DNA of 44,404 nucleotides from Verrucomicrobiaceae bacterium (lineage in GTDB: Bacteria > Verrucomicrobiota > Verrucomicrobiia > Verrucomicrobiales > Verrucomicrobiaceae): NCBI GenBank assembly GCA_947466075.1, contig CANIBP010000052.1, positions 1 to 44,404 on the forward strand, written 5' to 3'. The position numbers and the translations under genes are program-made. Of the stretch, positions 25,182 through 33,066 are shown piece by piece. Below the pieces are notes generated by a model. That model saw only the letters and a list, made by a program, of their open reading frames with translations. It had not been told where the DNA came from and did no database searches. Numbering within the stretch: the stretch's first letter is position 1; each line of letters begins with the position of its first letter.

Positions 25182-25213
25182 CGCATCTTAATGATGCGCT
25201 GTAGATTTAGCGC
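25182..25213. terminator. Possible weak terminator hairpins between convergent genes
   Basis: Two short inverted repeats overlap in the 30-base gap between the dimethylformamidase-like gene and cbpM: CGCATC (25182-25187)/GATGCG (25193-25198), and GCGCT (25196-25200)/AGCGC (25209-25213). They are mutually exclusive folds without a T-tract. The call rests on position. Confidence 0.25.
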
Positions 25214-25461
25214 AAAGTGCGCAGTTCAGCGCGCAGTTGCTCCACTTCCTCCAGCAGGCTGGTGAGCAGCTTCAAACCCGCGAGATTGAGTTCACAAGTC
25301 TCGCGTAAATGTTCGATGCGGCGCAGCGCACGGACGGTTTCGTCGTCGAAATCAGGACGAATGAGGCCGTGTTCCTGATACAGCACGATCGTCTGTGTGG
25401 AGACGCCGGTAATCTCGGCGAGAATCTCCAGTGTATAGGTTTGAGGTGTGGCGTCATTCAT
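25207..25461 (-). CDS. cbpM: MerR-like chaperone modulator CbpM
   Basis: 84 residues; the longer upstream frame is not family-like. The sequence TLEILAEITGVSTQTIVLYQEHGLIRPDF is a MerR-type winged-helix/recognition segment. It is followed by RALRRIEHLRETCELNLAGLKLLTSLLEEVEQLRAE, the CbpM helical part that binds the J domain of CbpA and blocks its activity. It directly follows cbpA with one base between stop and start, the standard arrangement. It acts as an adaptor or inhibitor of the DnaJ-like protein rather than as a DNA-binding regulator. Confidence 0.85.
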   Translation of the reverse strand: MNDATPQTYTLEILAEITGVSTQTIVLYQEHGLIRPDFDDETVRALRRIEHLRETCELNLAGLKLLTSLLEEVEQLRAELRTLR

Positions 25462-25462
25462 A

Positions 25463-26401
25463 TCAGGCGCGTGGTTTGAAGGTGCTGGTGTTACGTAATT
25501 GCTCCCACAGGGCGCGTTCGGTGTCGTTGAGCGTGGTGGGCAGTACGACATTGATCGTGACGAAAAAATCGCCGCGCTCGCCGGTCTTGCCTTTCGGCAG
25601 GCCACGACCACGCACGCGAAGCTTCTGATGATTCTCTGCACCAGCAGGAATGCGCAGCTTGATGGAGCCATCGAGTGTGGGAACCACCACCTCCGAACCA
25701 AGTACTGCTTCCCATGGAGTGACATCGAGTTCGTGATGCACCTCTGTCTCGTGGGTGGTGAACTCGGGATGCGAGGCATGGCGCACGCGTAGGTAAAGAT
25801 CTCCTGCCGCACCGCCGTTGCTACCGGGTTCTCCTTGGCCAGGCACGCGGATGCGGCGGCCATCGGTGGCACCCGGTGGAATGCGCACTTCAAACGAGTG
25901 AGTTTGCGCCGCGCCGGTCTGACGATTCACCGTTTGCAGCGAGATCGGACGCTGCGTGCCATGCATCGCTTCTTCCAGCGTGACGAGGATGTCTCCCTCA
26001 ATGTCATGACCACGACGTGCACGACTTCTGCCTGCGCCGGTGGGAATGCCTTCGTCGAATCCTTGCGGAAAGCCGTAGCGGCTGCCACCGCTGAAGTATT
26101 GCTCGAAGAAATCGCTGAAACCCGTGCCGCCGAAGTGAACGTCTTGCTCATGGGCGGCGGAGGCCTGAGGTTCCTGCCAGTTGGCACCGAGCGTGTCATA
26201 CTTTTTACGCTTCTCGGGATCACCGAGCACCTCGTTGGCTTCGTTGATCTCTTTGAAGTTCTCCTCAGCGGTCTTTTTATCCTTCGCGGTGTCAGGATGG
26301 TATTTGCGAGCCAGTTTGCGGAAAGCTTTCTTGATGTCGTCAGCGCTGGCATCGCGCGGAATTTCGAGCGTGGCGTAGTAGTCTTTGAAATGGGCGGGCA
26401 T
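25463..26401 (-). CDS. cbpA: DnaJ-class co-chaperone / curved DNA-binding protein CbpA
   Basis: 312 residues. J domain at the N-terminus (YYATLEIPRDASADDIKKAF, with HPD in KYHPDTAKDK), then a Gly/Phe-type linker (HFGGTGFSDFFEQYFSGGS) and two C-terminal substrate-binding domains (DIEGDILVTLEEAMHG, then GEPGSNGGAAGDLYLRVR and ELDVTPWEAVLGSEVVVP). There is no CxxCxGxG zinc finger, which separates CbpA from DnaJ. It stimulates DnaK ATPase and may bind curved DNA. Co-transcribed with cbpM. Confidence 0.93.
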   Translation of the reverse strand: MPAHFKDYYATLEIPRDASADDIKKAFRKLARKYHPDTAKDKKTAEENFKEINEANEVLGDPEKRKKYDTLGANWQEPQASAAHEQDVHFGGTGFSDFFEQYFSGGSRYGFPQGFDEGIPTGAGRSRARRGHDIEGDILVTLEEAMHGTQRPISLQTVNRQTGAAQTHSFEVRIPPGATDGRRIRVPGQGEPGSNGGAAGDLYLRVRHASHPEFTTHETEVHHELDVTPWEAVLGSEVVVPTLDGSIKLRIPAGAENHQKLRVRGRGLPKGKTGERGDFFVTINVVLPTTLNDTERALWEQLRNTSTFKPRA

Positions 26402-26530
26402 GACGTGAGTATGAACAGGCTGGGATAGAAATCAGCATGCTTCTCAACGAGCCGGTGTCGTTGCGATAGTGAGCGCATTCCTTGCGCCTAAGGGTGACTT
26501 CTATTAATTCAGCCTGTTTTCAGTCCTTAG

Positions 26531-26647
26531 ACCATTCTGCAACAGCAGAACGACCCCAAGCTCAACAACCGCCCTCGCAAGCGCCTCGGCTATCAAACCC
26601 CAAACGAAGTTTACTACTCACGCCCAGATGTCGCACTTCAACGTTGA
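26531..26647 (+). pseudogene. C-terminal remnant of an IS30-like transposase
   Basis: Between a TAG at 26528-26530 and a TGA at 26645-26647 the plus strand reads, in one frame, ILQQQNDPKLNNRPRKRLGY followed by QTPNEVYYSRPDVALQR. The LNNRPRKRLGYxTPNEVY...VALQ ending is the conserved C-terminus of IS30-family transposases (integrase-core DDE). All upstream parts are missing, so only the last roughly 38 codons survive. The other frames in 26402-26662 show no gene. Confidence 0.7.
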
Positions 26648-26662
26648 TAGTATTCCTCCCAT

Positions 26663-27100
26663 TCATAAAATTGCATTCTCCCAATCATTGTTGAATTCGC
26701 GTTTTAGAGTGTCAATGTGCCACCTCCCCTGCTCTCGAACGAGGGCATACCTGTAGCGCTCGCCACTGAGCACGGTCTCTCGCAGGGTCGTAACAAAAGC
26801 CCGCTTACGATCCTCACCCACCTCAGGGTGAAGAACGCATTCATGCGCCGGATCGTATTCGGTCGGTTTCTGAAATGAACCGTTCCGTCCGAACTTTCGC
26901 TCTTTGGGTGTGCAGTAAAGTGCGAATATGGCTGCCATATCGCTCAGAACGCCTGCCTGGTGTGAGGACGGATCATCGCTGTCCCGACATGCCCGTTGCG
27001 ACTGCCACGCTCCTACTTCCCATCCATTCATGGCGGCCAGGAACGCTGACACCACAGAGGCCGGATCGTCGAAGTCGCAATGTGCCATCTCTACGCTCAT
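26663..27100 (-). CDS. NTF2-like protein, possible NTF2-fold immunity protein
   Basis: 145 residues from the Met at 27100; alternative starts lie at 27118 and 27088. The sequence runs DFDDPASVVSAFLAAMNGWE, then AIFALYCTPKERKFGRNGSF, HECVLHPEVGED and RYRYALVREQGRWHIDTLKR. An N-terminal helix pair followed by a curved sheet ending in a WxIDxLKR strand is the layout of NTF2-like folds, and the family resembles NTF2-fold immunity proteins of polymorphic toxin systems. No toxin is recognised beside it. The gene lies next to an IS30 remnant and a large inverted repeat, with lower GC than its neighbours. Orphan immunity genes in such spots are common, but this function is inference. Confidence 0.55.
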   Translation of the reverse strand: MSVEMAHCDFDDPASVVSAFLAAMNGWEVGAWQSQRACRDSDDPSSHQAGVLSDMAAIFALYCTPKERKFGRNGSFQKPTEYDPAHECVLHPEVGEDRKRAFVTTLRETVLSGERYRYALVREQGRWHIDTLKREFNNDWENAIL

Positions 27101-27451
27101 AGTCTTTCGGGCCAACATTGAAGATCATTCACAGATCGTGAGGTTTGTCAGCAGCTTTATAGCTGACGCTTTGGTTGCCTGAGTGCGGGATTCCTCGTTC
27201 ATGGGGGTCGATTTACCCTCCTATGCCGTACTCAGGCAACAAAATTGTCGGTTTACGCGCTGTGGGCGGATGTGGAAGGTGAAAATGATTCCCAAACCTG
27301 AACCCAAACTCGAAGAGCGTTGTGGCTGAAGCACGACGGCCCAAGAACGGAGGAGGCGTAAGCGCAATGGTGACAAGCCGTTTGATTGGGTCATCCCAGC
27401 AGGTCTGGATGAACCCACAAATGCCGCGATCTGAGAAACGGGATTCCCGTA
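27101..27451. other. 351-base gap without a convincing gene
   Basis: Between the NTF2-like gene and the photolyase I see no gene of normal appearance. The stretch holds the 15-bp inverted repeat at 27174-27240 and a short hairpin (GTCAGC/GCTGAC, about 27147-27167). On the minus strand it also holds a 25-codon frame (27202-27125) with a GGAGGG-like site 13 bases upstream. The right part (27300-27451) has no visible structure. Confidence 0.5.
27174..27240. repeat. 15-bp inverted repeat with a 37-base loop
   Basis: The arms GTTGCCTGAGTGCGG (27174-27188) and CCGTACTCAGGCAAC (27226-27240) pair at 14 of 15 positions. The loop contains a smaller GGGT/ACCC pair and, on the minus strand, a Shine-Dalgarno-like AGGAGGG. 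No T-tract follows. It could be the relic of a mobile element end or an RNA structure ahead of the NTF2-like gene. Confidence 0.65.
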
Positions 27452-28843
27452 TCAACTTCGCTCCGCCTTGTGCTTCGCAAAGATCGCTAGGCAGCGATCC
27501 CGCTCGGTATGGTGATCGACCATGGGGAGGGGGTAGCCTTTCGCGAGAGGGAGGCCAGGCTTCGGAGGCTCATGCAATGGTGGGGCGGGGACATCGCGGA
27601 GTTCGGGCACCCATTGTTTGATGTATTGGCCCTCGGGATCGAAGCGGGCGCTTTGGAGCCAGGGATTTTGGATGCGGAAGTAAGGGGCGGCATCGGCGCC
27701 GGTGCCGGCGGACCATTGCCAGCCGCCGTTGTTGCTGGCGTTTTCGCCATCGACGAGCTGCTGCATGAAGAAGGCCTCGCCCATGCGCCAGTCGCAGTGC
27801 AGGTCTTTGGTGAGGAACATGGCGGTGATCATGCGCAGGCGGTTGTGCATGAGGCCGGTCTGTAAAAGCTGGCGCATGCCGGCATCGACGATGGGAAAGC
27901 CGGTGGTGCCGGTGGCCCAGCGCTGGAAGTCGGCATCGCTGCCAGGCCAGGGCATGCCGCGCCAGTCGGGATTGAACTCCTCGCCGAAGACGTTCGGGTA
28001 AAACCACAGGATGGCGAAGTAGAACTCCCGCCACGCGAGTTCTTTGATGTAGGTGCTGGCCTTTTCGATGTTGGCGCATCGCTGATACAGCTCGCGGATG
28101 CTGATGAGGCCGTAGCTCAGATCCTGGCTGAGCATGGAGGTCGTCTGGCCTGCCGGGGTATTGCGATTCGCGGTGTAGCCCTGCAAAATGCCGGTGTCGA
28201 TGAAGTGCTTCATGCGATCGCGTGCTGCACGTTCACCGGCGGCGGGAATCTGCGCTGTGCAGGCGGGAAGCTGCCAATGCGCGAGCGTAGGCAGCGTCAA
28301 GCTCATGACTTTTTCATCGGCCTTCGGTCCTAGTGTGGTGATGCGGCCTTGGGGCGCGGTTTTGTTGAGTGCGAGCCAGTTCTTGGAATAGGGCGTGTAA
28401 ACTCGGTAGGGTTGCGCATTGAGCGTGAGCACTTCCTCAGGTTCATGCAGAACGCTGTCTTTGTGTGCGTGGCACTCGATGCCGAGCCGCGTGCAGACTT
28501 CGCGCACCTTTGCTTCCATGGCGCGGCCGTAGGGATCATAGTCGCGATTGAAATAAACCGCGCTAGCCTGGGTTTCGCGGATGAGGCGCTCGATCTCGGC
28601 ATCAGCACGGCCACAGCGGATGATGAGGCGGCTGCCGAGGGTTTCGAGGTTCTTGGCGAGGGAGGCGAGGTTACCGCAGAGGAACTGCTGCCGATTCGGG
28701 CCGGTCCACCCGTGCTGCTGTTTCCAATCGCTCAAAATATAGACTGGAATGACCTGATCGGCGGCTTTCGCGGCAGCTTGGAGCGCAGTATTGTCGGTGA
28801 GGCGGAGATCGCGGCGGAACCAATGGAGAACGGTGCGGGGCAT
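27452..28843 (-). CDS. phrB: Deoxyribodipyrimidine photolyase
   Basis: A 463-residue class I CPD photolyase, which uses light and FADH2 to split cyclobutane pyrimidine dimers. The N-terminal alpha/beta antenna domain starts VLHWFRRDLRLTDNTAL. The FAD/DNA domain has TSMLSQDLSYGLISIREL, ELAWREFYFAILW, FPIVDAGMRQLLQTGLMHNR, the helix with FLTKDLHCDWRMGE, and NASNNGGWQWSAGTGADAAP with PYFRIQNP. The NNGGWQW and TGxDAxPYFRIxNP motifs favour a true CPD photolyase over most cryptochromes. It has its own promoter region, divergent from the cytochrome fusion gene. The end lies beside the accessory patch. Confidence 0.93.
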   Translation of the reverse strand: MPRTVLHWFRRDLRLTDNTALQAAAKAADQVIPVYILSDWKQQHGWTGPNRQQFLCGNLASLAKNLETLGSRLIIRCGRADAEIERLIRETQASAVYFNRDYDPYGRAMEAKVREVCTRLGIECHAHKDSVLHEPEEVLTLNAQPYRVYTPYSKNWLALNKTAPQGRITTLGPKADEKVMSLTLPTLAHWQLPACTAQIPAAGERAARDRMKHFIDTGILQGYTANRNTPAGQTTSMLSQDLSYGLISIRELYQRCANIEKASTYIKELAWREFYFAILWFYPNVFGEEFNPDWRGMPWPGSDADFQRWATGTTGFPIVDAGMRQLLQTGLMHNRLRMITAMFLTKDLHCDWRMGEAFFMQQLVDGENASNNGGWQWSAGTGADAAPYFRIQNPWLQSARFDPEGQYIKQWVPELRDVPAPPLHEPPKPGLPLAKGYPLPMVDHHTERDRCLAIFAKHKAERS

Positions 28844-28998
28844 GAAAAAGGGCAGGGGAGGGACAAGATACGGTCAGCCACCGGTAAAAGCCGAGGCTAA
28901 AATGGGTGGCATTGTCACGGATGTTCGTGATGAATATTCCATTGCGCTGCCGTTACTAGAAGTGCCATATCTTCCAACCTCACCCACTGAATCTCCTT

Positions 28999-30150
28999 AT
29001 GCCTTCGTCAGCCCGCGATAACGATGAACCTAAGTCCTACACTGCCGCTTGGATTGCCGCGCTCTTGTTGATCGTCGCCTTCGTCATCGGTCTGCTGATT
29101 TACCCGCCGCTGTATGATGCGCCAAAGCATGAGCCGTCGAGTTTCACGCTATTCATCGGGCGCTTTCATCCCATCATCCTGCATTTGCCTGTCGGGGCGC
29201 TGGGTTTGCTGTGCCTGTTTGAACTGATCTGCTCCACCCGTCGTGGCGAGGAGAAATATGGCGAGGCTTCACTGCTCATCCTTGTGGTCGGAGCTGCTGG
29301 CGCGGTGATGGTGGTCATGGCGGGCATCATGCTCTCACGTGAAGGCGGCTATGTGGGAGGCAACTTCACGCTGCATCAGACGATGGGCATTCTCGGCACG
29401 GTAGGCGTCTTGCTAGCGCTGGTGGTGCGCATCGTGGCGATGGGTCGGGAGAGCATGGAACTGCTCAATGCTTATCGAGCACTCTACTTTATCAGCTTTG
29501 GCATCATGGGCCTCGGTGCGCATTTCGGCGGCAACATCAGCCACGGAAACAAATTCCTCACCGAGCATGCTCCTGCTTTCATCAAGGGACCGATGGTTGG
29601 TATGGAAAAGTGGATGCTCAGCTTTGTGGAGAAGCCGAAGGCCGAACCCGAACCGAAGCCAGAGCCAAAGGCGGAACCGAAAGCGGAACCCAAGGCCGAG
29701 CCGAGAACTGAACCTCCAACGACGCCGAACACGCCACCCACGCCTGCGCCAACACCCACCGCCGCTCCTGCCAGTGGCGAGAAGCTTGTCTTCCAACACG
29801 TCATTCTCCCGGTCCTCACCGCCAAATGCAACAAGTGTCACGGCGAGGAGAAGCAGAAGGGCGACCTTCGTCTCGACACCTTGGAGTGGGCCATGAAAGG
29901 AGGCAAAGAAGGAGCCGACAAGAACATCATCCCTGGCAAGCCTGACGACAGCATCACCATTCAATCCATCGTCTCCCCCATAGACGCCGACGAGCACATG
30001 CCACCCGAAGGCAAAGACCAGCTCACGCCCGAGGAAATCGCCCTGCTCAAGTGGTGGGTTCAGCAGGGAGCCAGCGGCACGCAGAAGGTCAGCGACGCCA
30101 CATTCCCCGCCGAACTCAAAGCAACTGTTGATGGAATCCTGAAAGGCTAG
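28999..30150 (+). CDS. DUF2231-like membrane protein fused to a planctomycete-type cytochrome c domain
   Basis: 383 residues. A membrane part with about five helices (14-36, 58-78, 90-112, 127-146, 161-178) carries FHPIILHLPVGALGLLCLFE (His 57 and 62), HQTMG (126) and AHFGG (175). These histidines are placed so they could bind b-type haem (inference). A Pro/Glu/Lys repeat linker (AEPKPEPKAEPK-type, about 212-258) follows, then a PSCyt1-type domain: haem motif CNKCH (277-281), GDLRLDTLEWAMKGG, a probable axial Met in DEHMPPEG (M334) and ALLKWWVQQGAS. This is a quinol- or electron-transfer type membrane cytochrome whose partner is unknown. It begins a likely operon; the next gene follows by 52 bases. 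Confidence 0.85.
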   Translation: MPSSARDNDEPKSYTAAWIAALLLIVAFVIGLLIYPPLYDAPKHEPSSFTLFIGRFHPIILHLPVGALGLLCLFELICSTRRGEEKYGEASLLILVVGAAGAVMVVMAGIMLSREGGYVGGNFTLHQTMGILGTVGVLLALVVRIVAMGRESMELLNAYRALYFISFGIMGLGAHFGGNISHGNKFLTEHAPAFIKGPMVGMEKWMLSFVEKPKAEPEPKPEPKAEPKAEPKAEPRTEPPTTPNTPPTPAPTPTAAPASGEKLVFQHVILPVLTAKCNKCHGEEKQKGDLRLDTLEWAMKGGKEGADKNIIPGKPDDSITIQSIVSPIDADEHMPPEGKDQLTPEEIALLKWWVQQGASGTQKVSDATFPAELKATVDGILKG

Positions 30151-30202
30151 TCCAACTTGCGCCTTTTGTTGCCTTGTTCTATTTCCGCCGAAAAACCGTC
30201 TC

Positions 30203-32260
30203 ATGAAACCAACCCAACTCCTCCTCGCCCTGGCACTTGCCTTCACCGCACATGCCGCCGATGACAAAGCCGCCGCCGATCCCGCTGTTACTGCCGCGAT
30301 GCAGAAAGTGAACGCCACCGGTGCCTCGCTGATGCCAATCGCCGCAGATGCGAAGACATTCCGCTTCACCGCGCTGAACGTCGCCAAGGAATTCGCCGAT
30401 GCGGGCCTCGAACCTCTTGCGCCGATTGCCGATAAGATCGCCTCGCTCGACATTGCACGCAGCAAAGTCACGGATGGCGGCCTCAAAGCCATCGCGGGAA
30501 TGAAGAACCTCAAGGAACTCCACCTCGAAGGCACCGCCATCGGCGATGCAGGTCTCGATCATCTCAAGGGCCTCGCTGAACTCGAATACATCAATCTTTA
30601 CAACACCAAGGTCACGGATGCCGGGGTCGCCAAACTCGCCGGACTCGGCAAACTCAAGGCGATCTACCTCTGGCAGTCGGGTGTCACGAAGGCGGGCGTC
30701 GCCGCTTTGAAAGCCAAGCTGCCGAACGCGCACATCAACACAGGCTGGACCGCTGAAGATGATGCCAAGCCCGTCGCGGTGGTGTCCGCCGCACCTGCGG
30801 CTGCTCCGGCGAAACCGGCTGCAACTCCTGCACCTGCTACGGCCGCTGCCAAGCCGGCAGCAACGCCTCCTCCCGCCGCTGCACCTGCGGCAGGTGGCAA
30901 GCTCGATCCTGCGCTTGCTGCGAAGGCGGTCATTTATAAAGACATCGTCGCCTCGATCATGAGCGCGAAGTGCATTGCCTGCCACGGCTTGGAAAAGAAG
31001 AAGGGCAAACTTCAGCTTCACAACTTCGCCGCGATCATGAAAGGTGGCGGTGACGGCGCGAACACCGTGATTGCAAGCAAGGCGGCCGACAGCCTCATGC
31101 TCACCCGCATCAATCTACCCGCCGATGACGACGAGCACATGCCGCCGAGCGATGAGAAGCAGGTTACAAAAGAAGAACTCGCCATCTTGAAGTGGTGGAT
31201 TGAAAGCGGTGCCTCTGAAACCGCCACCGTGGCCTCGGTCAAAGCGCCTGCTGATGTTGAAAGCGCGCTTGCTGTGATGCTTGCCAAAGGATTGCCGAAA
31301 GCGGACGCCGCTGTTGCCAAAGCCGCCAAGCCGAAGGCCAAGCCACTCACCGATGCGGAAAAGAAACAGGTCGTTGAGATTAGCGCCAAGATGCAGGCGC
31401 TCAATGCTTCGCTCATGCCGCTCGCACAGGACACGGAGCAGTTGCGCCTTGGCGTCATCAATGCCGCTGACAAATTTGGCGATAAAGAACTCGCCTTGCT
31501 TGCCCCGATCGCCACCCAAGTCGTTTGGGTCGATCTTGCCCGCAGCCAGATCACTGATGCCGCTGCTGACATACTCGCGAAGATGACCAATCTCGAACGC
31601 TTACACCTCGAGAACAGCAAAATCACTGACGCAGGCATCGCTAAACTTGGGGCGCTGCCAAATCTCGAATACCTCAACCTTTACGGCACCAAAACGACGG
31701 ACGGCGGCATTGCCAAGCTTGCCGCAGCCAAGGGACTGAAAAAGCTGTTCGTCTGGCAGACCGGCGTCACGCAAAACGGTGCCAAAGCACTCGAAGCGCT
31801 GGTTCCCGGCCTCAAAGTGAACGTCGGCCTCACTGAGGCAGAGATTGCCAAACTCACCGCGCCTCCTCCTGCACCACCCGCACCGCCGCCCGCTCCTGCG
31901 AAGGCCGCGGATCCGAAAAAGGCCGATCCCAAAGCCGCCGCCGCTCCCGCGAAGCCTGCTGCCGCTGGTAGTGACGTCATTAAGACGATCATGAAAACCT
32001 ATCACAAGCCTGAAGATGCTCTCTGCAAAAAAGTAAGCGGCGCCACCGCCACCGAAGCTGAACTCGGCACCCTGCTAAAAGCCTACCAAGATATGTGCGC
32101 CGCCACACCGCCAAAAGGTGACAAAGCCGCCTGGGTCACCAAATGTCAGGCTCTTATCGGCTCCGTGAAGAAGATACAAGCCAAGGACGCGACTGGCGTC
32201 GCAGCCTACAAGGCTGCCGTGAACTGCAAAGCCTGCCACACTGATCACAAGGGCGCATGA
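30203..32260 (+). CDS. Secreted leucine-rich-repeat protein with two CxxCH haem sites, internally duplicated
   Basis: 685 residues with a signal peptide (to about residue 19, AHA). Order: LRR unit 1 (about 31-185); Pro/Ala linker; a PSCyt1-like cytochrome with CIACH (257-261), HMPPSDE and AILKWWIESGAS; LRR unit 2 (about 389-545); a second Pro/Ala/Lys linker; and a C-terminal helical domain ending in CKACHTDHKGA (CxxCH 675-679). The two LRR units match along their length, e.g. NLKELHLEGTAIGDAGL with NLERLHLENSKITDAGI, and LEYINLYNTKVTDAGVAKL with LEYLNLYGTKTTDGGIAKL, so they are an old tandem duplication. It probably receives electrons or senses partners in the periplasm. It is next to a membrane cytochrome, and a terminator follows. 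Confidence 0.8.
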   Translation: MKPTQLLLALALAFTAHAADDKAAADPAVTAAMQKVNATGASLMPIAADAKTFRFTALNVAKEFADAGLEPLAPIADKIASLDIARSKVTDGGLKAIAGMKNLKELHLEGTAIGDAGLDHLKGLAELEYINLYNTKVTDAGVAKLAGLGKLKAIYLWQSGVTKAGVAALKAKLPNAHINTGWTAEDDAKPVAVVSAAPAAAPAKPAATPAPATAAAKPAATPPPAAAPAAGGKLDPALAAKAVIYKDIVASIMSAKCIACHGLEKKKGKLQLHNFAAIMKGGGDGANTVIASKAADSLMLTRINLPADDDEHMPPSDEKQVTKEELAILKWWIESGASETATVASVKAPADVESALAVMLAKGLPKADAAVAKAAKPKAKPLTDAEKKQVVEISAKMQALNASLMPLAQDTEQLRLGVINAADKFGDKELALLAPIATQVVWVDLARSQITDAAADILAKMTNLERLHLENSKITDAGIAKLGALPNLEYLNLYGTKTTDGGIAKLAAAKGLKKLFVWQTGVTQNGAKALEALVPGLKVNVGLTEAEIAKLTAPPPAPPAPPPAPAKAADPKKADPKAAAAPAKPAAAGSDVIKTIMKTYHKPEDALCKKVSGATATEAELGTLLKAYQDMCAATPPKGDKAAWVTKCQALIGSVKKIQAKDATGVAAYKAAVNCKACHTDHKGA

Positions 32261-32265
32261 TTCGC

Positions 32266-32318
32266 AGCACCGACGGTTCGTCGGCTTTTCTTGTTTTGGT
32301 GACGAATCGTCGCCCCTC
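32266..32318. repeat. Dispersed palindromic element, degraded copy 2
   Basis: A CCGACGGTTCGTCGGC arm (from 32270) and a GTGACGAATCGTCGCCCCTCC arm (ending 32318) mirror the two arms of the element at 8056-8124 with several changes and a different loop. Copy 1 also sits directly after a gene. Confidence 0.55.
32270..32297 (+). terminator. Terminator after the LRR-cytochrome gene
   Basis: A stem CCGACG/CGTCGG (32270-32275 with 32279-32284, three-base loop) is followed on the plus strand by a T-rich run to 32297. It lies ten bases past the stop codon. The hairpin is one half of a degraded palindromic repeat. Confidence 0.75.
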
Positions 32319-32398
32319 CAATCTTTGCTGACGCGTATCTTCTTAGCGTTCACAAAGGATGCTGCTAAACATCCTGCCCCTCCATGCGTTCCACTTCG

Positions 32399-33052
32399 AT
32401 GAAACTCCCCCTCACTTGCTGCGCCCTTATCGGCCTTCTCACCTCCTGTCACCGCTTGGAGGAACGTGAGGCCATCACCGAGACGCGTGAGATCTCTACC
32501 TACGCGGGTAAGCAACATGTCGATATCCCAAGTTCCACGCGCTTCTTTGATGATGCCAAAGAGAAGGAACAGGCACGCCCCAACTTTCGCGAACTCCTTA
32601 CCTGGAAGGCGCCTGAAGGCTGGACCGAGTCCGCAACACCAGACCCCAGCGGCATGCGCATGCTCGATCTTCGTTTCGGTCCGAATCAAGAAGGTGAATG
32701 CTACATCTCTCTCATGCCCGGCCCCGCAGGCGGCCTAGAGGCGAACGTGAACCGCTGGCGCACGCAGATGGGCCAGACGCCTTACACAGCAGATGAAATA
32801 TCCAAGCTCTCGAAAAAGCCCTTCTTCAATCGTGATGCAACCTTCGTGGCCTTTGATGGCGATTTCAAAGGCTTCGGTGCTGAACAAGCTAGAACGGGCT
32901 ATCGCCTCCTCGGTCTGATCCACAGTGCCGAACAAGCCACCATCTTCGTCAAACTCACCGGCCCCAAGGCGCTCGTTGATCAAAATGCCGCCGCCTTCGA
33001 CACCTTCTGCCAGTCCATTAAACCGAATTCGGCTTTGATGAAGCACGAGTAA
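32399..33052 (+). CDS. Lipoprotein, unknown function
   Basis: 217 residues from the Met at 32399. The N-terminus MKLPLTCCALIGLLTSC ends in a lipobox (L-T-S-C, Cys 16), so the mature protein is probably lipid-anchored in the outer or inner membrane. A charged linker leads to a domain with LLTWKAPEGWTE, RMLDLRFGPNQEGECYISLM, PGPAGGLEANVNRWRTQMG and AEQATIFVKLTGP. The W-x-x-P-x-GW and GGLxANVNRWRxQMG patterns recur in Verrucomicrobia and Planctomycetes proteins of unknown role, as far as I recall. It lies between the cytochrome pair and the ResB-CcsA genes; its role in them is not shown. Confidence 0.75.
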   Translation: MKLPLTCCALIGLLTSCHRLEEREAITETREISTYAGKQHVDIPSSTRFFDDAKEKEQARPNFRELLTWKAPEGWTESATPDPSGMRMLDLRFGPNQEGECYISLMPGPAGGLEANVNRWRTQMGQTPYTADEISKLSKKPFFNRDATFVAFDGDFKGFGAEQARTGYRLLGLIHSAEQATIFVKLTGPKALVDQNAAAFDTFCQSIKPNSALMKHE

Positions 33053-33066
33053 CAAGCACATCCAAT

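Noticed and set aside
26482..26694. A 70-codon frame across the IS30 remnant
   Set aside because: It is in the wrong frame; the shorter frame with LNNRPRKRLGY is the recognisable one.
27125..27202. A 25-codon minus-strand frame with an AGGAGGG-like site 13 bases upstream
   Set aside because: The spacing is too long for a confident ribosome binding site and the peptide has no recognisable features; kept only as part of the inverted-repeat finding.
27438..27450. A short hairpin ACGGG/CCCGT after the photolyase as terminator
   Set aside because: The stem is five bases with an interrupted T-tract, too weak to call.
27213..27455. An 80-codon frame on the minus strand next to the photolyase end
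   Set aside because: No signal, domain or conserved pattern could be seen; it overlaps the inverted repeat and is probably chance.
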